Of a DNA stretch of 64,000 bases, positions 20,193 through 28,385 are shown in pieces. This stretch comes from Aquabacterium humicola (lineage in GTDB: Bacteria > Pseudomonadota > Gammaproteobacteria > Burkholderiales > Burkholderiaceae_C): contig NZ_JARGNB010000004.1 in the NCBI RefSeq assembly GCF_030167915.1, positions 372,001-436,000 of the forward strand, in the 5' to 3' direction. The position numbers and the translations under genes were made by a program. Each line of letters begins with the position of its first letter. Position 1 is the stretch's first letter. The notes under the pieces were generated by a model. It was not told the DNA's origin. It worked only from the letters and a program-made list of their open reading frames with translations, and did not search any database.

Positions 20193-21818
20193 TCAAGCCA
20201 CCCGGAAAGCCGAGACCGCGGCGGCCAGCTGGTCGGCCTGCTGCTTCAGCGATTCGGCGGCGGCGGCGGACTGCTCGACCAGCGCCGCGTTCTGCTGCGT
20301 CGCCTGGTCCAGGTGGTTGACCGTGCCGTTGACCTGGCCGATGCCGGTCGACTGCTCGGTGACCGCGGCGCTGATCTCGCCGATGGTGTCGCAGACGCGC
20401 TTCACGCTGGCGACGATGTCGGTCATCGTCGAGCCGGCGTCCTGCACCAGGCGCGAGCCGGCATCGACGCGTTCGACCGAGTTGCCGATCAGGCGCTTGA
20501 TCTCGCGCGCGGCCTCGGCGCTGCGCTGGGCGAGCGAGCGCACCTCGCCGGCGACGACCGCGAAGCCGCGGCCCTGCTCGCCGGCGCGCGCCGCTTCCAC
20601 CGCGGCGTTCAGCGCGAGGATGTTGGTCTGGAAGGCGATGCCGTCGATGACGCCGATGATGTCGGCGATCTTCTTCGACGCGACATGGATCTCGTCCATC
20701 GTCGAGACCACCTGGGCGACCACCGCGCCGCCGCGTTCCGCGACCTCGGCGGCGGACGTGGCCAGCTGGTTCGCGCTGGCGGCCGATTCGGCGGAGTGGC
20801 GCACGTTGCTGCTGAGCTGGTCGATCGCGCTGGCCGCCTGCTGCAGGTTGGACGCGGTGGCTTCGGTGCGCTGGCTCAGGTCGGCATTGCCGGTGGCGAC
20901 TTCGGCGCTGGCGGTCTGGATGCTGTCGGCGCTGGAGCGCACCTGGCCGACGGTGCGACGCAGCCGGCCGACCATGCCCTGCATCGCACCGAACAGGCGC
21001 GACAGCTCGGCGCTGCGGGCCTGCGGCGTGTTCACCGTCAGGTCGCCCTCGGCCACCTGCTCGAGCACCTGCACCGCCTGGCCGAGCGGCCGGCTGACGA
21101 CGCGGCGCACCACGACGGCCAGCACGATCGCCACGGCGGCGAAGCCCGCGCAGACCAGCACGGCCAGCACCAGCGAGCCGCCGGCAATGCTCTTGTCGAC
21201 CTCGTCGACCGGCACCACCACCTCGACGATGCCGCGCACGTCCCCTTCCTTCCAGTCCTTCTTCGGCGACTGCGGATGGCTGTTGTGGCAGGCGACGCAG
21301 CCGGCCTTCATCACGTCGGCGACGGCGTAGCGCACCGACAGGCGGCCGCCGACGTCCTCGACGCGGTGCAGCGAGGCCTTGGGGTCGCGCGCGAAGGCGG
21401 CGAGCGCCTCGGTCTGGAAGGCATCGAGCTTCGTGGTCTTCGGGTCGGCGGCGCGGTGCGGGAACGGGTACTGCGACAGCAGGCGCACGTCGGTGCCGGG
21501 ATACTGCTTTGCGATGCTCTCGCCGAGCGCCTTCACCAGCGTGGCCGGCAGCGGCAGCGTATTGTCCTTGGCGTTGAAGTCGTAGCCCAGCTCCATGCCG
21601 GACTTCTTCGCGCGCGGCGCGATCTCCGCGGTGTAGAAGCTGCGCAGCGTGACGATCTGGTTGGCGACCGCCCGCCCGGTGGCGAGGCCGGCCTGCTGCA
21701 CCGTGTGCTGGCGCTGCTGCGCGACGACGGCGAGCACCGCGGCGACGACCACCAGGCTGGCGGCCAGCACCGGGATCAGAAGCTTCAGGGACAGGCGTCC
21801 CGGGCCCGAGAACTGCAT
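20193..21818 (-). CDS. Methyl-accepting chemotaxis protein with heme-binding (DUF3365-type) sensor domain
   Basis: 541-aa receptor. A membrane segment ([21 protein letters not shown]) is followed by a periplasmic domain of about 160 residues with features of the DUF3365/Tll0287-like family ([20 protein letters not shown]) and a CxxCH motif, [11 protein letters not shown], near residue 180, which predicts covalently bound c-type heme. A second membrane segment, HAMP and signalling domain follow, the tip being essentially identical to the neighbouring receptor. Heme suggests redox, oxygen or nitric oxide sensing. I chose ATG 21818, which has GGAG 7 bp upstream; the open frame reaches 21914 but those residues are not conserved-looking. 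Confidence 0.93.
   Translation of the reverse strand: MQFSGPGRLSLKLLIPVLAASLVVVAAVLAVVAQQRQHTVQQAGLATGRAVANQIVTLRSFYTAEIAPRAKKSGMELGYDFNAKDNTLPLPATLVKALGESIAKQYPGTDVRLLSQYPFPHRAADPKTTKLDAFQTEALAAFARDPKASLHRVEDVGGRLSVRYAVADVMKAGCVACHNSHPQSPKKDWKEGDVRGIVEVVVPVDEVDKSIAGGSLVLAVLVCAGFAAVAIVLAVVVRRVVSRPLGQAVQVLEQVAEGDLTVNTPQARSAELSRLFGAMQGMVGRLRRTVGQVRSSADSIQTASAEVATGNADLSQRTEATASNLQQAASAIDQLSSNVRHSAESAASANQLATSAAEVAERGGAVVAQVVSTMDEIHVASKKIADIIGVIDGIAFQTNILALNAAVEAARAGEQGRGFAVVAGEVRSLAQRSAEAAREIKRLIGNSVERVDAGSRLVQDAGSTMTDIVASVKRVCDTIGEISAAVTEQSTGIGQVNGTVNHLDQATQQNAALVEQSAAAAESLKQQADQLAAAVSAFRVA
20323..20683. repeat. Long near-identical segment shared by two receptor genes, copy 2
   Basis: Partner of 18658-19018, direct orientation, offset 1665 bp. 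It covers the region encoding the CheA/CheW-interacting hairpin tip and the segment after it. Confidence 0.8.
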
Positions 21819-21936
21819 GGGCGACTCCGTACTGCAATGTACGGAATCGTCGACGGTCCGGGCGGGCCATGGTGCCCGCATAAGCGGCACACCGGCCCGC
21901 CAGTTCCGGCTCAAGCTCGGCCGGGGGGCGTTCTCG

Positions 21937-22395
21937 TCAGGCCACCTGGCCGGCGCGCAGCACCAGCACCGAGCAGCTCACCTTGCGTGCCACGCTGTAG
22001 GTGGTGCCGCCGAAGAGCGTGCGCGTCAGGCTGGTCTTGCCGTGCGAGCCGAGCACGACCAGATCGGCCCGCCAGGTGTGCGCCGCGGCCAGGATCACGT
22101 CGACCGGCTTGCCGAGCTCGAGCACGGTCTGCACGTCCTGCCAACCCGTGCGGTGCGCGGCGGCCAGCGTGAGCAGCTGGCGCTGCACGTCGCCGGCCTG
22201 CGCGCTGACGACCTGGCCGCGCAGGTCGGCATAGTCGCTCAGGTCCTCCGCGGCGTCGGCCGCGTGCACCAGCACCAGCGTGGCCGTCGGGTCGGCGAAG
22301 CGCGCGTGCGCCAGCTGCAGCGCGGACAGCGAATCGGCCGAGAAGTCGATGCCGACCAGCACGCGCTGGAAGGTGTTCGGGGCACCGTTGCTCAT
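21937..22395 (-). CDS. Universal stress protein (UspA family)
   Basis: 152-aa single-domain Usp. It starts with the strand [18 protein letters not shown] and carries the ATP-binding pattern [20 protein letters not shown] near residues 120-140, followed by the terminal strand [10 protein letters not shown]. UspA proteins modulate stress survival; no specific partner is evident. It lies 15 bp downstream of the gltL-like gene and may be read through from that operon. Confidence 0.93.
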   Translation of the reverse strand: MSNGAPNTFQRVLVGIDFSADSLSALQLAHARFADPTATLVLVHAADAAEDLSDYADLRGQVVSAQAGDVQRQLLTLAAAHRTGWQDVQTVLELGKPVDVILAAAHTWRADLVVLGSHGKTSLTRTLFGGTTYSVARKVSCSVLVLRAGQVA

Positions 22396-22410
22396 GGCCG
22401 GCTCCTTGAA

Positions 22411-23145
22411 TCAGTGCTGCAGGATCTTGGACAGGAAATCCTTGGCGCGCGGCGAACGGGCGTCGGGGTTGCCGAAGAACTCCTCCTTGCGGCAGTCCTC
22501 GACGATCTTGCCGGCGTCCATGAAGATCACCCGGTGGCTGACCTTCCTCGCGAAGCCCATCTCGTGCGTGACGCACATCATCGTCATGCCTTCATGGGCC
22601 AGCTGCACCATCACGTCCAGCACCTCGCCGACCATCTCGGGGTCGAGCGCCGAGGTCGGCTCGTCGAACAGCATCACGATCGGGTCCATCGACAGCGCGC
22701 GGGCGATCGCCACGCGCTGCTGCTGGCCGCCGGAGAGCTGGCCCGGGAACTTGTCCTTGTGGGCCATCAGGCCGACGCGGTCGAGCATCTTCAGCCCGCG
22801 CGTCTTGGCTTCGTCGAGGCTGCGGTTGAGCACCTTGACCTGCGCGATCGTCAGGTTCTCGGTCACCGACAGGTGCGGGAACAGCTCGAAGTTCTGGAAC
22901 ACCATGCCCACGCGCGAGCGCAGCTTAGGCAGGTCGGTCTTCGGGTCGGAGATCGAGATGCCGTCGACGACGATGTCGCCCTTCTGGAACGGCTCCAGCG
23001 CGTTGACGGTCTTGACCAGCGTGGACTTGCCCGAGCCCGACGGGCCGCAGACGACGACGACGTCGCCCTTCTGGATGCTGGTCGTGCAGTCGGTCAGCAC
23101 CTGGAAGCTGCCGTACCACTTGCTGACGTTCTTGATGTCGATCAT
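22411..23145 (-). CDS. gltL: Glutamate/aspartate ABC transporter ATP-binding protein
   Basis: ATPase of a polar amino-acid importer (244 aa). Walker [22 protein letters not shown]-loop, signature [15 protein letters not shown], Walker [16 protein letters not shown] and the H-loop CVTHEMGFA are all intact. It begins [17 protein letters not shown], typical of the GltL/GlnQ subfamily. It follows two permease genes (14 bp after the second) and a binding-protein gene in the order gltI-gltJ-gltK-gltL on the minus strand. Confidence 0.93.
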   Translation of the reverse strand: MIDIKNVSKWYGSFQVLTDCTTSIQKGDVVVVCGPSGSGKSTLVKTVNALEPFQKGDIVVDGISISDPKTDLPKLRSRVGMVFQNFELFPHLSVTENLTIAQVKVLNRSLDEAKTRGLKMLDRVGLMAHKDKFPGQLSGGQQQRVAIARALSMDPIVMLFDEPTSALDPEMVGEVLDVMVQLAHEGMTMMCVTHEMGFARKVSHRVIFMDAGKIVEDCRKEEFFGNPDARSPRAKDFLSKILQH

Positions 23146-23159
23146 GGCGGGTCTCTCGC

Positions 23160-23825
23160 TTATCGAATGATCTGGATCTTCTTCTGCAGCTTGCGCACCA
23201 GCGACGAGAGGGCGAAGCAGATCACGAAGTAGACGACGGCGGCGGTCAGGTAGGTCTCGACCGGGCGGTTGAAGTTCTTGCCGGCGACCTCGAAGCCCTT
23301 CAGCAGGTCATAGGCGCCGATCGCGTAGACCAGCGAGGTGTCCTGGAACAGGATGATGGTCTGCGTCAGCAGCACCGGCAGCATGTTGCGGAAGGCCTGC
23401 GGCAGCACGATCAGCTGCATGCACTGCGCGTAGGTCATGCCCACCGCGTAGCCGGCGAAGACCTGCCCGCGCGGCACGCTCTGGATGCCCGCGCGCATGA
23501 TCTCGGAGTAGTACGCGGCCTCGAAGACGGTGAAGGTGATGATCGCCGACAGCTCGGCGCCCATCGGCCGGCCGATCAGCAGCGGGATCAGCAGGAAGAA
23601 CCACAGGATCACCATTACCAGCGGGATCGAGCGCAGCGTATTGACGTAGGTCGTCGCCGGCCACACCAGCCACGGCTTGCCCGACAGCCGCATCAGCGCC
23701 AGGATGGTGCCGAGCGCGATGCCGCCGATCATCGCGATCAGCGTCAGCTGCACCGAGAAGATCAGGCCCTTGAGGACGAAGCTGGAGACGACGCCCCAGC
23801 TCAGGAAGGCAAAGTCCAGATTCAT
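23160..23825 (-). CDS. gltK: Glutamate/aspartate ABC transporter permease GltK-like
   Basis: 221-aa inner-membrane permease with about five hydrophobic segments and the EAA loop [24 protein letters not shown] that contacts the ATPase. The HisMQ family feature [11 protein letters not shown] is present. Its start is one base after the stop of the other permease (stop at 23827, start at 23825), so they are coupled. With GltJ it forms the membrane channel. Confidence 0.92.
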   Translation of the reverse strand: MNLDFAFLSWGVVSSFVLKGLIFSVQLTLIAMIGGIALGTILALMRLSGKPWLVWPATTYVNTLRSIPLVMVILWFFLLIPLLIGRPMGAELSAIITFTVFEAAYYSEIMRAGIQSVPRGQVFAGYAVGMTYAQCMQLIVLPQAFRNMLPVLLTQTIILFQDTSLVYAIGAYDLLKGFEVAGKNFNRPVETYLTAAVVYFVICFALSSLVRKLQKKIQIIR

Positions 23826-23826
23826 G

Positions 23827-24567
23827 TCACTTGCCTCCGATCATGCCGGGCAGCCGAACGCGTTGTTCGATGAAGGCCGCCACGCGGTTGACCGAGAAGG
23901 CCGAGATGAAATACAGCAGCGTCACCGCCAGGTAGATCTCGATGCCGCGCGAGGTTTCCTCCTGCGCCTGCATCGCGAACATCGTCAGTTCGGCGATCGA
24001 CACCGCGAAGGCCACCGACGAGTTCTTGATGATGTTCATCGACTCCGAGGTCAGCGGCGGGATGACGATGCGGAAGGCCATCGGCAGCAGCACGTAGCGG
24101 TAGGTCTGCGGCAACGTGAAACCCATCGCCAGGCCCGCATAGCGCTGGCCCTTGGGCAGCGCGAGGATGCCGGCCTTGACCTGCTCGGAAATGCGCGCCG
24201 ACGTGAAGAAGCCCAGCCCCAGCACGACGAGGAAGAAGCTCGGCACCTCCTTCAGCGGCGGGATCAGCGCCGGGATCACGTGGTACCAGAGGAAGATCTG
24301 CACCAGCAGCGGGATGTTGCGGAACAGCTCGGTCCAGCTCGCGCCCAGCGCCACCAGCCACTTGTTCGGCGTCGTGCGCAGGATGCCCATTACCGAGCCG
24401 ACCACCAGCGCGACGATCAGCGCCAGCGCGGCCACCGACATCGTCCAGCCCCAGGCCGACAGCATCCAGCTCAGGTAGGTGATGTCGCCACCCGAGCCGA
24501 GGCAGCCTGCCATCTGCTCGCCCGTTGCGGTGTTCTTGCAGAACACCTGCCATTCCCATGCGCTCAA
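23827..24567 (-). CDS. gltJ: Glutamate/aspartate ABC transporter permease GltJ-like
   Basis: 246-aa permease with the N-terminal extension typical of GltJ (WEWQVFCKNTATGEQ...), followed by membrane helices (MSVAALALIVALVVGSVMGIL and later ones) and the EAA loop ISEQVKAGILALPKGQRYAGLAMG. It is separated from the binding-protein gene by 180 bp containing strong hairpins, which probably lower permease expression relative to the binding protein. Confidence 0.92.
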   Translation of the reverse strand: MSAWEWQVFCKNTATGEQMAGCLGSGGDITYLSWMLSAWGWTMSVAALALIVALVVGSVMGILRTTPNKWLVALGASWTELFRNIPLLVQIFLWYHVIPALIPPLKEVPSFFLVVLGLGFFTSARISEQVKAGILALPKGQRYAGLAMGFTLPQTYRYVLLPMAFRIVIPPLTSESMNIIKNSSVAFAVSIAELTMFAMQAQEETSRGIEIYLAVTLLYFISAFSVNRVAAFIEQRVRLPGMIGGK

Positions 24568-24592
24568 GGGAGCCTCCAGCCGTGCTTGTTCT

Positions 24593-24651
24593 GTTTGTCG
24601 CCGTGGCGCGCGGATGTCGCGCGCGGCGGCGTGTCGGGCGGCCCGACAAAC
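24593..24651. promoter_or_regulatory. Inverted repeat in the gltI-gltJ intercistronic region
   Basis: GTTTGTCG (24593-24600) pairs with CGACAAAC (24644-24651), with a further GCGCGC / GCGCGC stem inside. Together with the hairpin at 24653 it probably protects or terminates the upstream gltI message. Confidence 0.55.
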
Positions 24652-24652
24652 G

Positions 24653-24688
24653 AACGAGCGCGGGGCGTCTCGCCGCCGCGCTCGCGTT
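24653..24688 (-). terminator. Strong hairpin after gltI
   Basis: AACGAGCGCGG and CCGCGCTCGCGTT arms form a long GC-rich stem with few mismatches. No T-run follows on either strand. It lies 60 bp after the gltI stop and fits a partial terminator or 3' stabiliser. Confidence 0.5.
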
Positions 24689-24747
24689 CAGGGTATGCAA
24701 GCCCCGGGCCGGGCGCCTCGGGACTATCGCTTAAGCCCGCCGACTTC

Positions 24748-25647
24748 TTACTTCTTCGCGTAGTCTTCCATCGGCTTGTCGTTGGGGTTCGCCCACGCCG
24801 CCTTGGTGTTCTCGTTCACCACCATGCCGACCTTGGTGTTCGCCGGCGGGATCGGCTGCATGAACCACTTGTCCCACAGCTTGGCGATGTCGCCCGACTT
24901 CATCATGCCCTTGATGCTGTCGTCGACCGCCTTCTTGAAGTTGGGGTCGTCCTTGCGCATCATGATCGCGATCGGCTCGACCGACAGCACCTCGCCGACG
25001 ATCTTGAAGTCGGCCGGGTTCTTGGCCTTGGCGATGTTGCCGGCCAGGATGGCGCCGTCCATCACGAAGGCGTCGGCGCGGCCCGATTCCAGCAGCAGGA
25101 AGCTGTCGGCGTGGTCCTTGCCGAAGACTTCCTCGAAGTTCACGTTGGCGGCGCGCTCATGCTTGCGCAGCGTCTGCACCGAGGTGGTGCCGGTGGTCGT
25201 CGCGACCTTCTTGCCAGCGAGCTGGCCAATGCCGGTGATGCCCGAATTGGCCTTCACCGCGATGCGCACTTCCTCGACGAAGGTGGTGACCGCGAAGGCG
25301 ACGTCCTTCTGGCGCGTGGCGTTGTTGGTGGTCGAGCCGCACTCGATGTCGACGGTGCCGTTCTGCACCAGCGGGATGCGGTTCTGCGAGGTGACCGGCT
25401 GGTACTTGATGTCCAGCTTGGCCAGGCCCAGCTGCTTCTGGATGTCGGCCAGCACGCGCTGGCAGATCTCGACGTGGTAGCCGACGTACTTGCCGTCGCC
25501 CAGCGTGTAGGACAGCGCGCCGGAGGATTCGCGCACGCCCATCGTCACCGCGCCGCTGTCCTTGATCTTCTTGAGCGTGTCGTTGGCCTGGGCGTGGGCC
25601 ATGCCGGCGGCGGCCAGGGCGGCCAGGACGAACATCGACTTCTTCAT
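24748..25647 (-). CDS. gltI: Glutamate/aspartate ABC transporter substrate-binding protein
   Basis: 299-aa periplasmic binding protein. The signal peptide is MKKSMFVLAALAAAGMAHAQA. The mature part starts NDTLKKIKDSGAVTMGVRESSGALSYTLG and contains the family segments VDIECGSTTNNATRQKDVAF, GTTSVQTLRKHE and a C-terminal WFMQPIPP, typical of GltI-like proteins that bind acidic amino acids. It is the promoter-proximal gene of the gltIJKL operon. Confidence 0.92.
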   Translation of the reverse strand: MKKSMFVLAALAAAGMAHAQANDTLKKIKDSGAVTMGVRESSGALSYTLGDGKYVGYHVEICQRVLADIQKQLGLAKLDIKYQPVTSQNRIPLVQNGTVDIECGSTTNNATRQKDVAFAVTTFVEEVRIAVKANSGITGIGQLAGKKVATTTGTTSVQTLRKHERAANVNFEEVFGKDHADSFLLLESGRADAFVMDGAILAGNIAKAKNPADFKIVGEVLSVEPIAIMMRKDDPNFKKAVDDSIKGMMKSGDIAKLWDKWFMQPIPPANTKVGMVVNENTKAAWANPNDKPMEDYAKK

Positions 25648-25712
25648 GCGTGCTCCTACAGAGGTGTTGTCGTGGATTCGACAGGGAGGAAACGAAATTC
25701 TAGGCAGCGCCG

Positions 25713-25732
25713 GCTACGTGGTTCCACGTAGC
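25713..25732. promoter_or_regulatory. Perfect 20-bp inverted repeat upstream of gltI
   Basis: GCTACGTGG, two bases, CCACGTAGC. It lies 66 bp upstream of the gltI ATG and 26 bp after the stop of the second binding-protein gene. It could be an operator for gltI or the stem of a terminator for the upstream gene; no T-tract follows. Confidence 0.6.
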
Positions 25733-25757
25733 TGCGGCCGGGAATCCGGATGAACCA

Positions 25758-26666
25758 CTAATTCGGGACCTGGTCGGTGGGGTACTTCCAGAAGTCCTTG
25801 AGCAGGTAGTTCATCGGCAGGTTGAGGGCGGTGTTCTTCGGCGGGATCGGCTGCGCGAACCAGCGCTCGTAGCTCTTGTAGGCTTCGCGTGAGTTGATCA
25901 GCCGCTTCATCTCCTCGTCGACCAGCTTCTTGAAGTCCGCGTCGTCCTTGCTGAACATGATCGCCAGCGGCTCGATCGTCAGGAACTTGCCGACCACCTT
26001 GAGCTTGGCCGGGTCGGGCCGCCCGGCGATCAGGCCGTACAGCAGCACGTCGTCCATCGCGAAGCCGTCGGCCTCGCCCTTCTCGACCATCTCGACCGCC
26101 TTCGCATGGTCGGGCGCCTCGAGGATGTTGATGCGCAGCAGCTGGTCGCGGTTGGCGGTCTCGATGGCCTTCAGCGGCGTCGTGCCCTTGGTGGACACCA
26201 GCTTCTTGCCCTCGAACTGCGCCAGCACCGTGATCGGGCTGTCGGCCCGGACCATGTAGCGCGCGCCGGTGATGTAGTGCGGCACGGTGAAGGCCACCTG
26301 CTTGCGCCGGTCGGCGTTGTTGGTGGTCGAGCCGCACTCCATGTCGGCCTTGCCCTCGACGATCGCCGGGATGCGGTTCTGCGGCGTGACCATCAGGTAC
26401 TCGACCTTCAGCGCCGGCAGGTTGAGCTTCTTCTTCACCGCCTCGGCGAGCTTCAGGCACAGGTCGACCGCGTAGCCGACCGGTTTCTTGTCGGCATCGA
26501 GGTACGAGAACGGCACCGACGACTCGCGGTGCGCGATGACCAGCGTGCCCTTGGACTTGATGCGGTCGAGCACCGGTCCGGCGTGCACGCCGGCGCTGGC
26601 GGCCAGCAGCGCGATGGCGGCCGCGAACGGGGGATTGACGAAGCGGTAACGATCGGTATGTCGCAT
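25758..26666 (-). CDS. Amino-acid ABC transporter substrate-binding protein, GltI paralog
   Basis: 302-aa periplasmic binding protein of the same family as the downstream gltI product. It has DRIKSKGTLVIAHRESSVPFSYLD, MECGSTTNNADRRKQVAFTVP, STKGTTPLKAIE and the C-terminal WFAQPIPPKNTALNLPMN. The N-terminus (residues 1-30) is a signal peptide ending near GVHA. I chose ATG 26666, which has GGTGGGG just upstream; a GTG at 26681 is in frame. It probably shares the GltJKL membrane complex with a different substrate preference, or is an independent receptor. The gap to gltI (110 bp) holds a perfect inverted repeat. Confidence 0.88.
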   Translation of the reverse strand: MRHTDRYRFVNPPFAAAIALLAASAGVHAGPVLDRIKSKGTLVIAHRESSVPFSYLDADKKPVGYAVDLCLKLAEAVKKKLNLPALKVEYLMVTPQNRIPAIVEGKADMECGSTTNNADRRKQVAFTVPHYITGARYMVRADSPITVLAQFEGKKLVSTKGTTPLKAIETANRDQLLRINILEAPDHAKAVEMVEKGEADGFAMDDVLLYGLIAGRPDPAKLKVVGKFLTIEPLAIMFSKDDADFKKLVDEEMKRLINSREAYKSYERWFAQPIPPKNTALNLPMNYLLKDFWKYPTDQVPN

Positions 26667-26933
26667 GCCCCACCGTACCACTTTTCATGCCGCCGGCGGG
26701 CACGCACGACCCCTCGCCGCGTGGCGGGGTTGCTGCTGCAGGCACGCGGTGGGGAAGGTCATGGGGCGCGGACTGTACGTGCGGTAACGCGGATGGGCCA
26801 ATGCTCATTGCGGACTGCGTCATGCAGCAAATGCATTGCCGGATCGGGAAAACCCCAGGCCACGGTCCCGTCCGGTTGACGCTATTCGCGTACGCGGATT
26901 GCACCGGGTACCCCAGTAAACTCGCCGCCCCCG

Positions 26934-27527
26934 ATGAGCAAGCTCTACTTCCGCTACGCGGCGATGAACGCCGGCAAGTCCACCGCCTTGCTGCAGGTGG
27001 CGCACAACTACGAAGAACGCGGCATGCGCGTGCTGCTGTTCACCGCGGCGCACGATCACCGCGCCGGCCAAGGCGTGATCGCGTCGCGGCTGGGGCTGGC
27101 GCGCCAGGCGCACACCTTCGGGCCCGACACCGCGTTCGCGCGCGAACCGCTCGGCCCCGGCCTCGCCTGTTTGCTGATCGACGAGGCGCAGTTCCTGACG
27201 CCGCAGCAGGTGCGGCAGCTGCACCGCATGGCGCATGTCGATGACCTGCCGGTGATCTGCTATGGCCTGCGCAGCGACTTCCGCGGCGAGGCTTTCCCGG
27301 GTTCGGCGGCGCTGCTGACCCTGGCCGACGACGTCGAGGAGATGAAGTCGATCTGCGCCTGCGCGCGCAAGGCGACGATGAACGTGCGCATCGACGGCGA
27401 CGGTCGCCGCGTGCAGGAAGGCGAGCAGGTGGTGATCGGCGGCAACGAGCGCTACCGCGCGGTCTGCCCGTCGTGCTTCTACAGCGACGACGGCGGCGCC
27501 GACGCGGCGCCGGGGCTGTTCAACTGA
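26934..27527 (+). CDS. tdk: Thymidine kinase
   Basis: Type II thymidine kinase (197 aa), phosphorylating thymidine with ATP in the salvage pathway. The P-loop is YAAMNAGKSTALLQ (AxxxxGKS). The lasso/active-site segment CLLIDEAQFL includes Asp and Glu of the metal/base site. The zinc-binding cysteines appear as SICACARKA and CPSCF. The ATG at 26934 is preceded by 250 bp of non-coding DNA with no obvious ribosome binding site. It is convergent with the next gene; the two stops are one base apart. Confidence 0.95.
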   Translation: MSKLYFRYAAMNAGKSTALLQVAHNYEERGMRVLLFTAAHDHRAGQGVIASRLGLARQAHTFGPDTAFAREPLGPGLACLLIDEAQFLTPQQVRQLHRMAHVDDLPVICYGLRSDFRGEAFPGSAALLTLADDVEEMKSICACARKATMNVRIDGDGRRVQEGEQVVIGGNERYRAVCPSCFYSDDGGADAAPGLFN

Positions 27528-27528
27528 G

Positions 27529-27996
27529 CTACTTCGTCGCCACCGGTGGCGGCGGCGCCAGCCCGGTGATCTGCACCGAGACGATCTTCCACGCGCCGTT
27601 CTCGCGCAGGTAGACGTCGATGTAGCGGTAGTGCGACTCGAAGCGCTGGCCGTCGTAAGCCCCGCGCATGCGGGTGGTCGCGGTCAGCAGCGCGGTGTCG
27701 CCGTGCAGGTGCACTTCGAGGTCGTCGACGGTGTACGGGTCGAGGGTCAGCTTGGGGTCGAGCAGGCCGTCGATGAACTCGGCGCGGGTCGAGCGATCGC
27801 CGCGGCGGCCGATCTGGAAGAAGGCCGGGTGCAGGTTGGATTCGATCGCCGCGCGGTCCTTGCGCACGATGGCCTTGTCCCAGGCATCGGCCTGCGCGAT
27901 CAGCTGGGCCTTGACGGCCGCGCGGTCCGGGGCCGGCGTCGAGGCGCAGCCGGCGGCGACCGCCGCGGCGGCCAGTGCCGCGACCGCGCCCCTCAT
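27529..27996 (-). CDS. Putative lipoprotein with NTF2/SnoaL-like (DUF4440) domain
   Basis: 155-aa protein. The N-terminus MRGAVAALAAAAVAAGCAS is a lipoprotein signal with lipobox VAAGC. The mature part (AQADAWDKAIVRKDRAAIES... SHYRYIDVYLRENGAWKIVSVQITG) has the cone-shaped NTF2-like fold pattern of DUF4440 proteins, which may bind small ligands or act as isomerases. The ATG at 27996 overlaps the ridA-like stop (ATGA), making it the last gene of the 2-aminobenzoate operon. Its role there is unknown; a periplasmic ligand-binding function is a guess. Confidence 0.8.
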   Translation of the reverse strand: MRGAVAALAAAAVAAGCASTPAPDRAAVKAQLIAQADAWDKAIVRKDRAAIESNLHPAFFQIGRRGDRSTRAEFIDGLLDPKLTLDPYTVDDLEVHLHGDTALLTATTRMRGAYDGQRFESHYRYIDVYLRENGAWKIVSVQITGLAPPPPVATK

Positions 27997-28385
27997 GCCG
28001 GAATCACCGCGGTGCACTCGATCTCGACCTTCGCGCGGTCCTCGATCAGCGCCTTGACCTCGACCGCGGTCATCGCGATCGAGTAGCTGCCGATCAGCTC
28101 GCGGAACGCGGCGCCGATCTCGCGGCCCTGCTCGATGTACTCGCGCTTGTCGGTCACGTACCAGGTCATGCGCACGATGTGCTCGGGCTTCGCGCCGCCC
28201 TCGGCCAGCACCTCGACGACGTTCTGCAGCGCCAGCCGCGCCTGGTCGGCGAGGCGGTCGCTCGGGAAGCGGCCCTCGGCATCCCAGCCGATCATGCCGG
28301 CGACGAAGACCATCTGGCCCGTGGCGAGCACGCCGTTCGCGTAACCCTTGGGGCGCGGCCAGGCGGGCGGTTGCAGTGTCTTCAT
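27993..28385 (-). CDS. RidA family protein (enamine/imine deaminase-like)
   Basis: 130-aa RidA/YjgF/UK114 family member. It contains GQMVFVAGMIGWDAEGRF, LALQNVVEVLAEGGAKPEHIVRMTWYVTDK and a terminal VEIECTAVIPA. The Arg that holds the substrate carboxylate in RidA proper is not clearly present at the end, so it may belong to one of the Rid subfamilies. RidA enzymes hydrolyse reactive enamines and imines. The ATG at 28385 overlaps the ligase stop (ATGA). Its place in a pathway whose ring intermediates carry an amino group on a double bond suggests it removes ammonia or quenches such species. Confidence 0.87.
   Translation of the reverse strand: MKTLQPPAWPRPKGYANGVLATGQMVFVAGMIGWDAEGRFPSDRLADQARLALQNVVEVLAEGGAKPEHIVRMTWYVTDKREYIEQGREIGAAFRELIGSYSIAMTAVEVKALIEDRAKVEIECTAVIPA

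Noticed and set aside
19020-22172. 1050-codon plus-strand frame across both chemoreceptor genes
   Set aside because: Antisense shadow of GC-rich receptor genes; no domain, and it spans two genes and their spacer.
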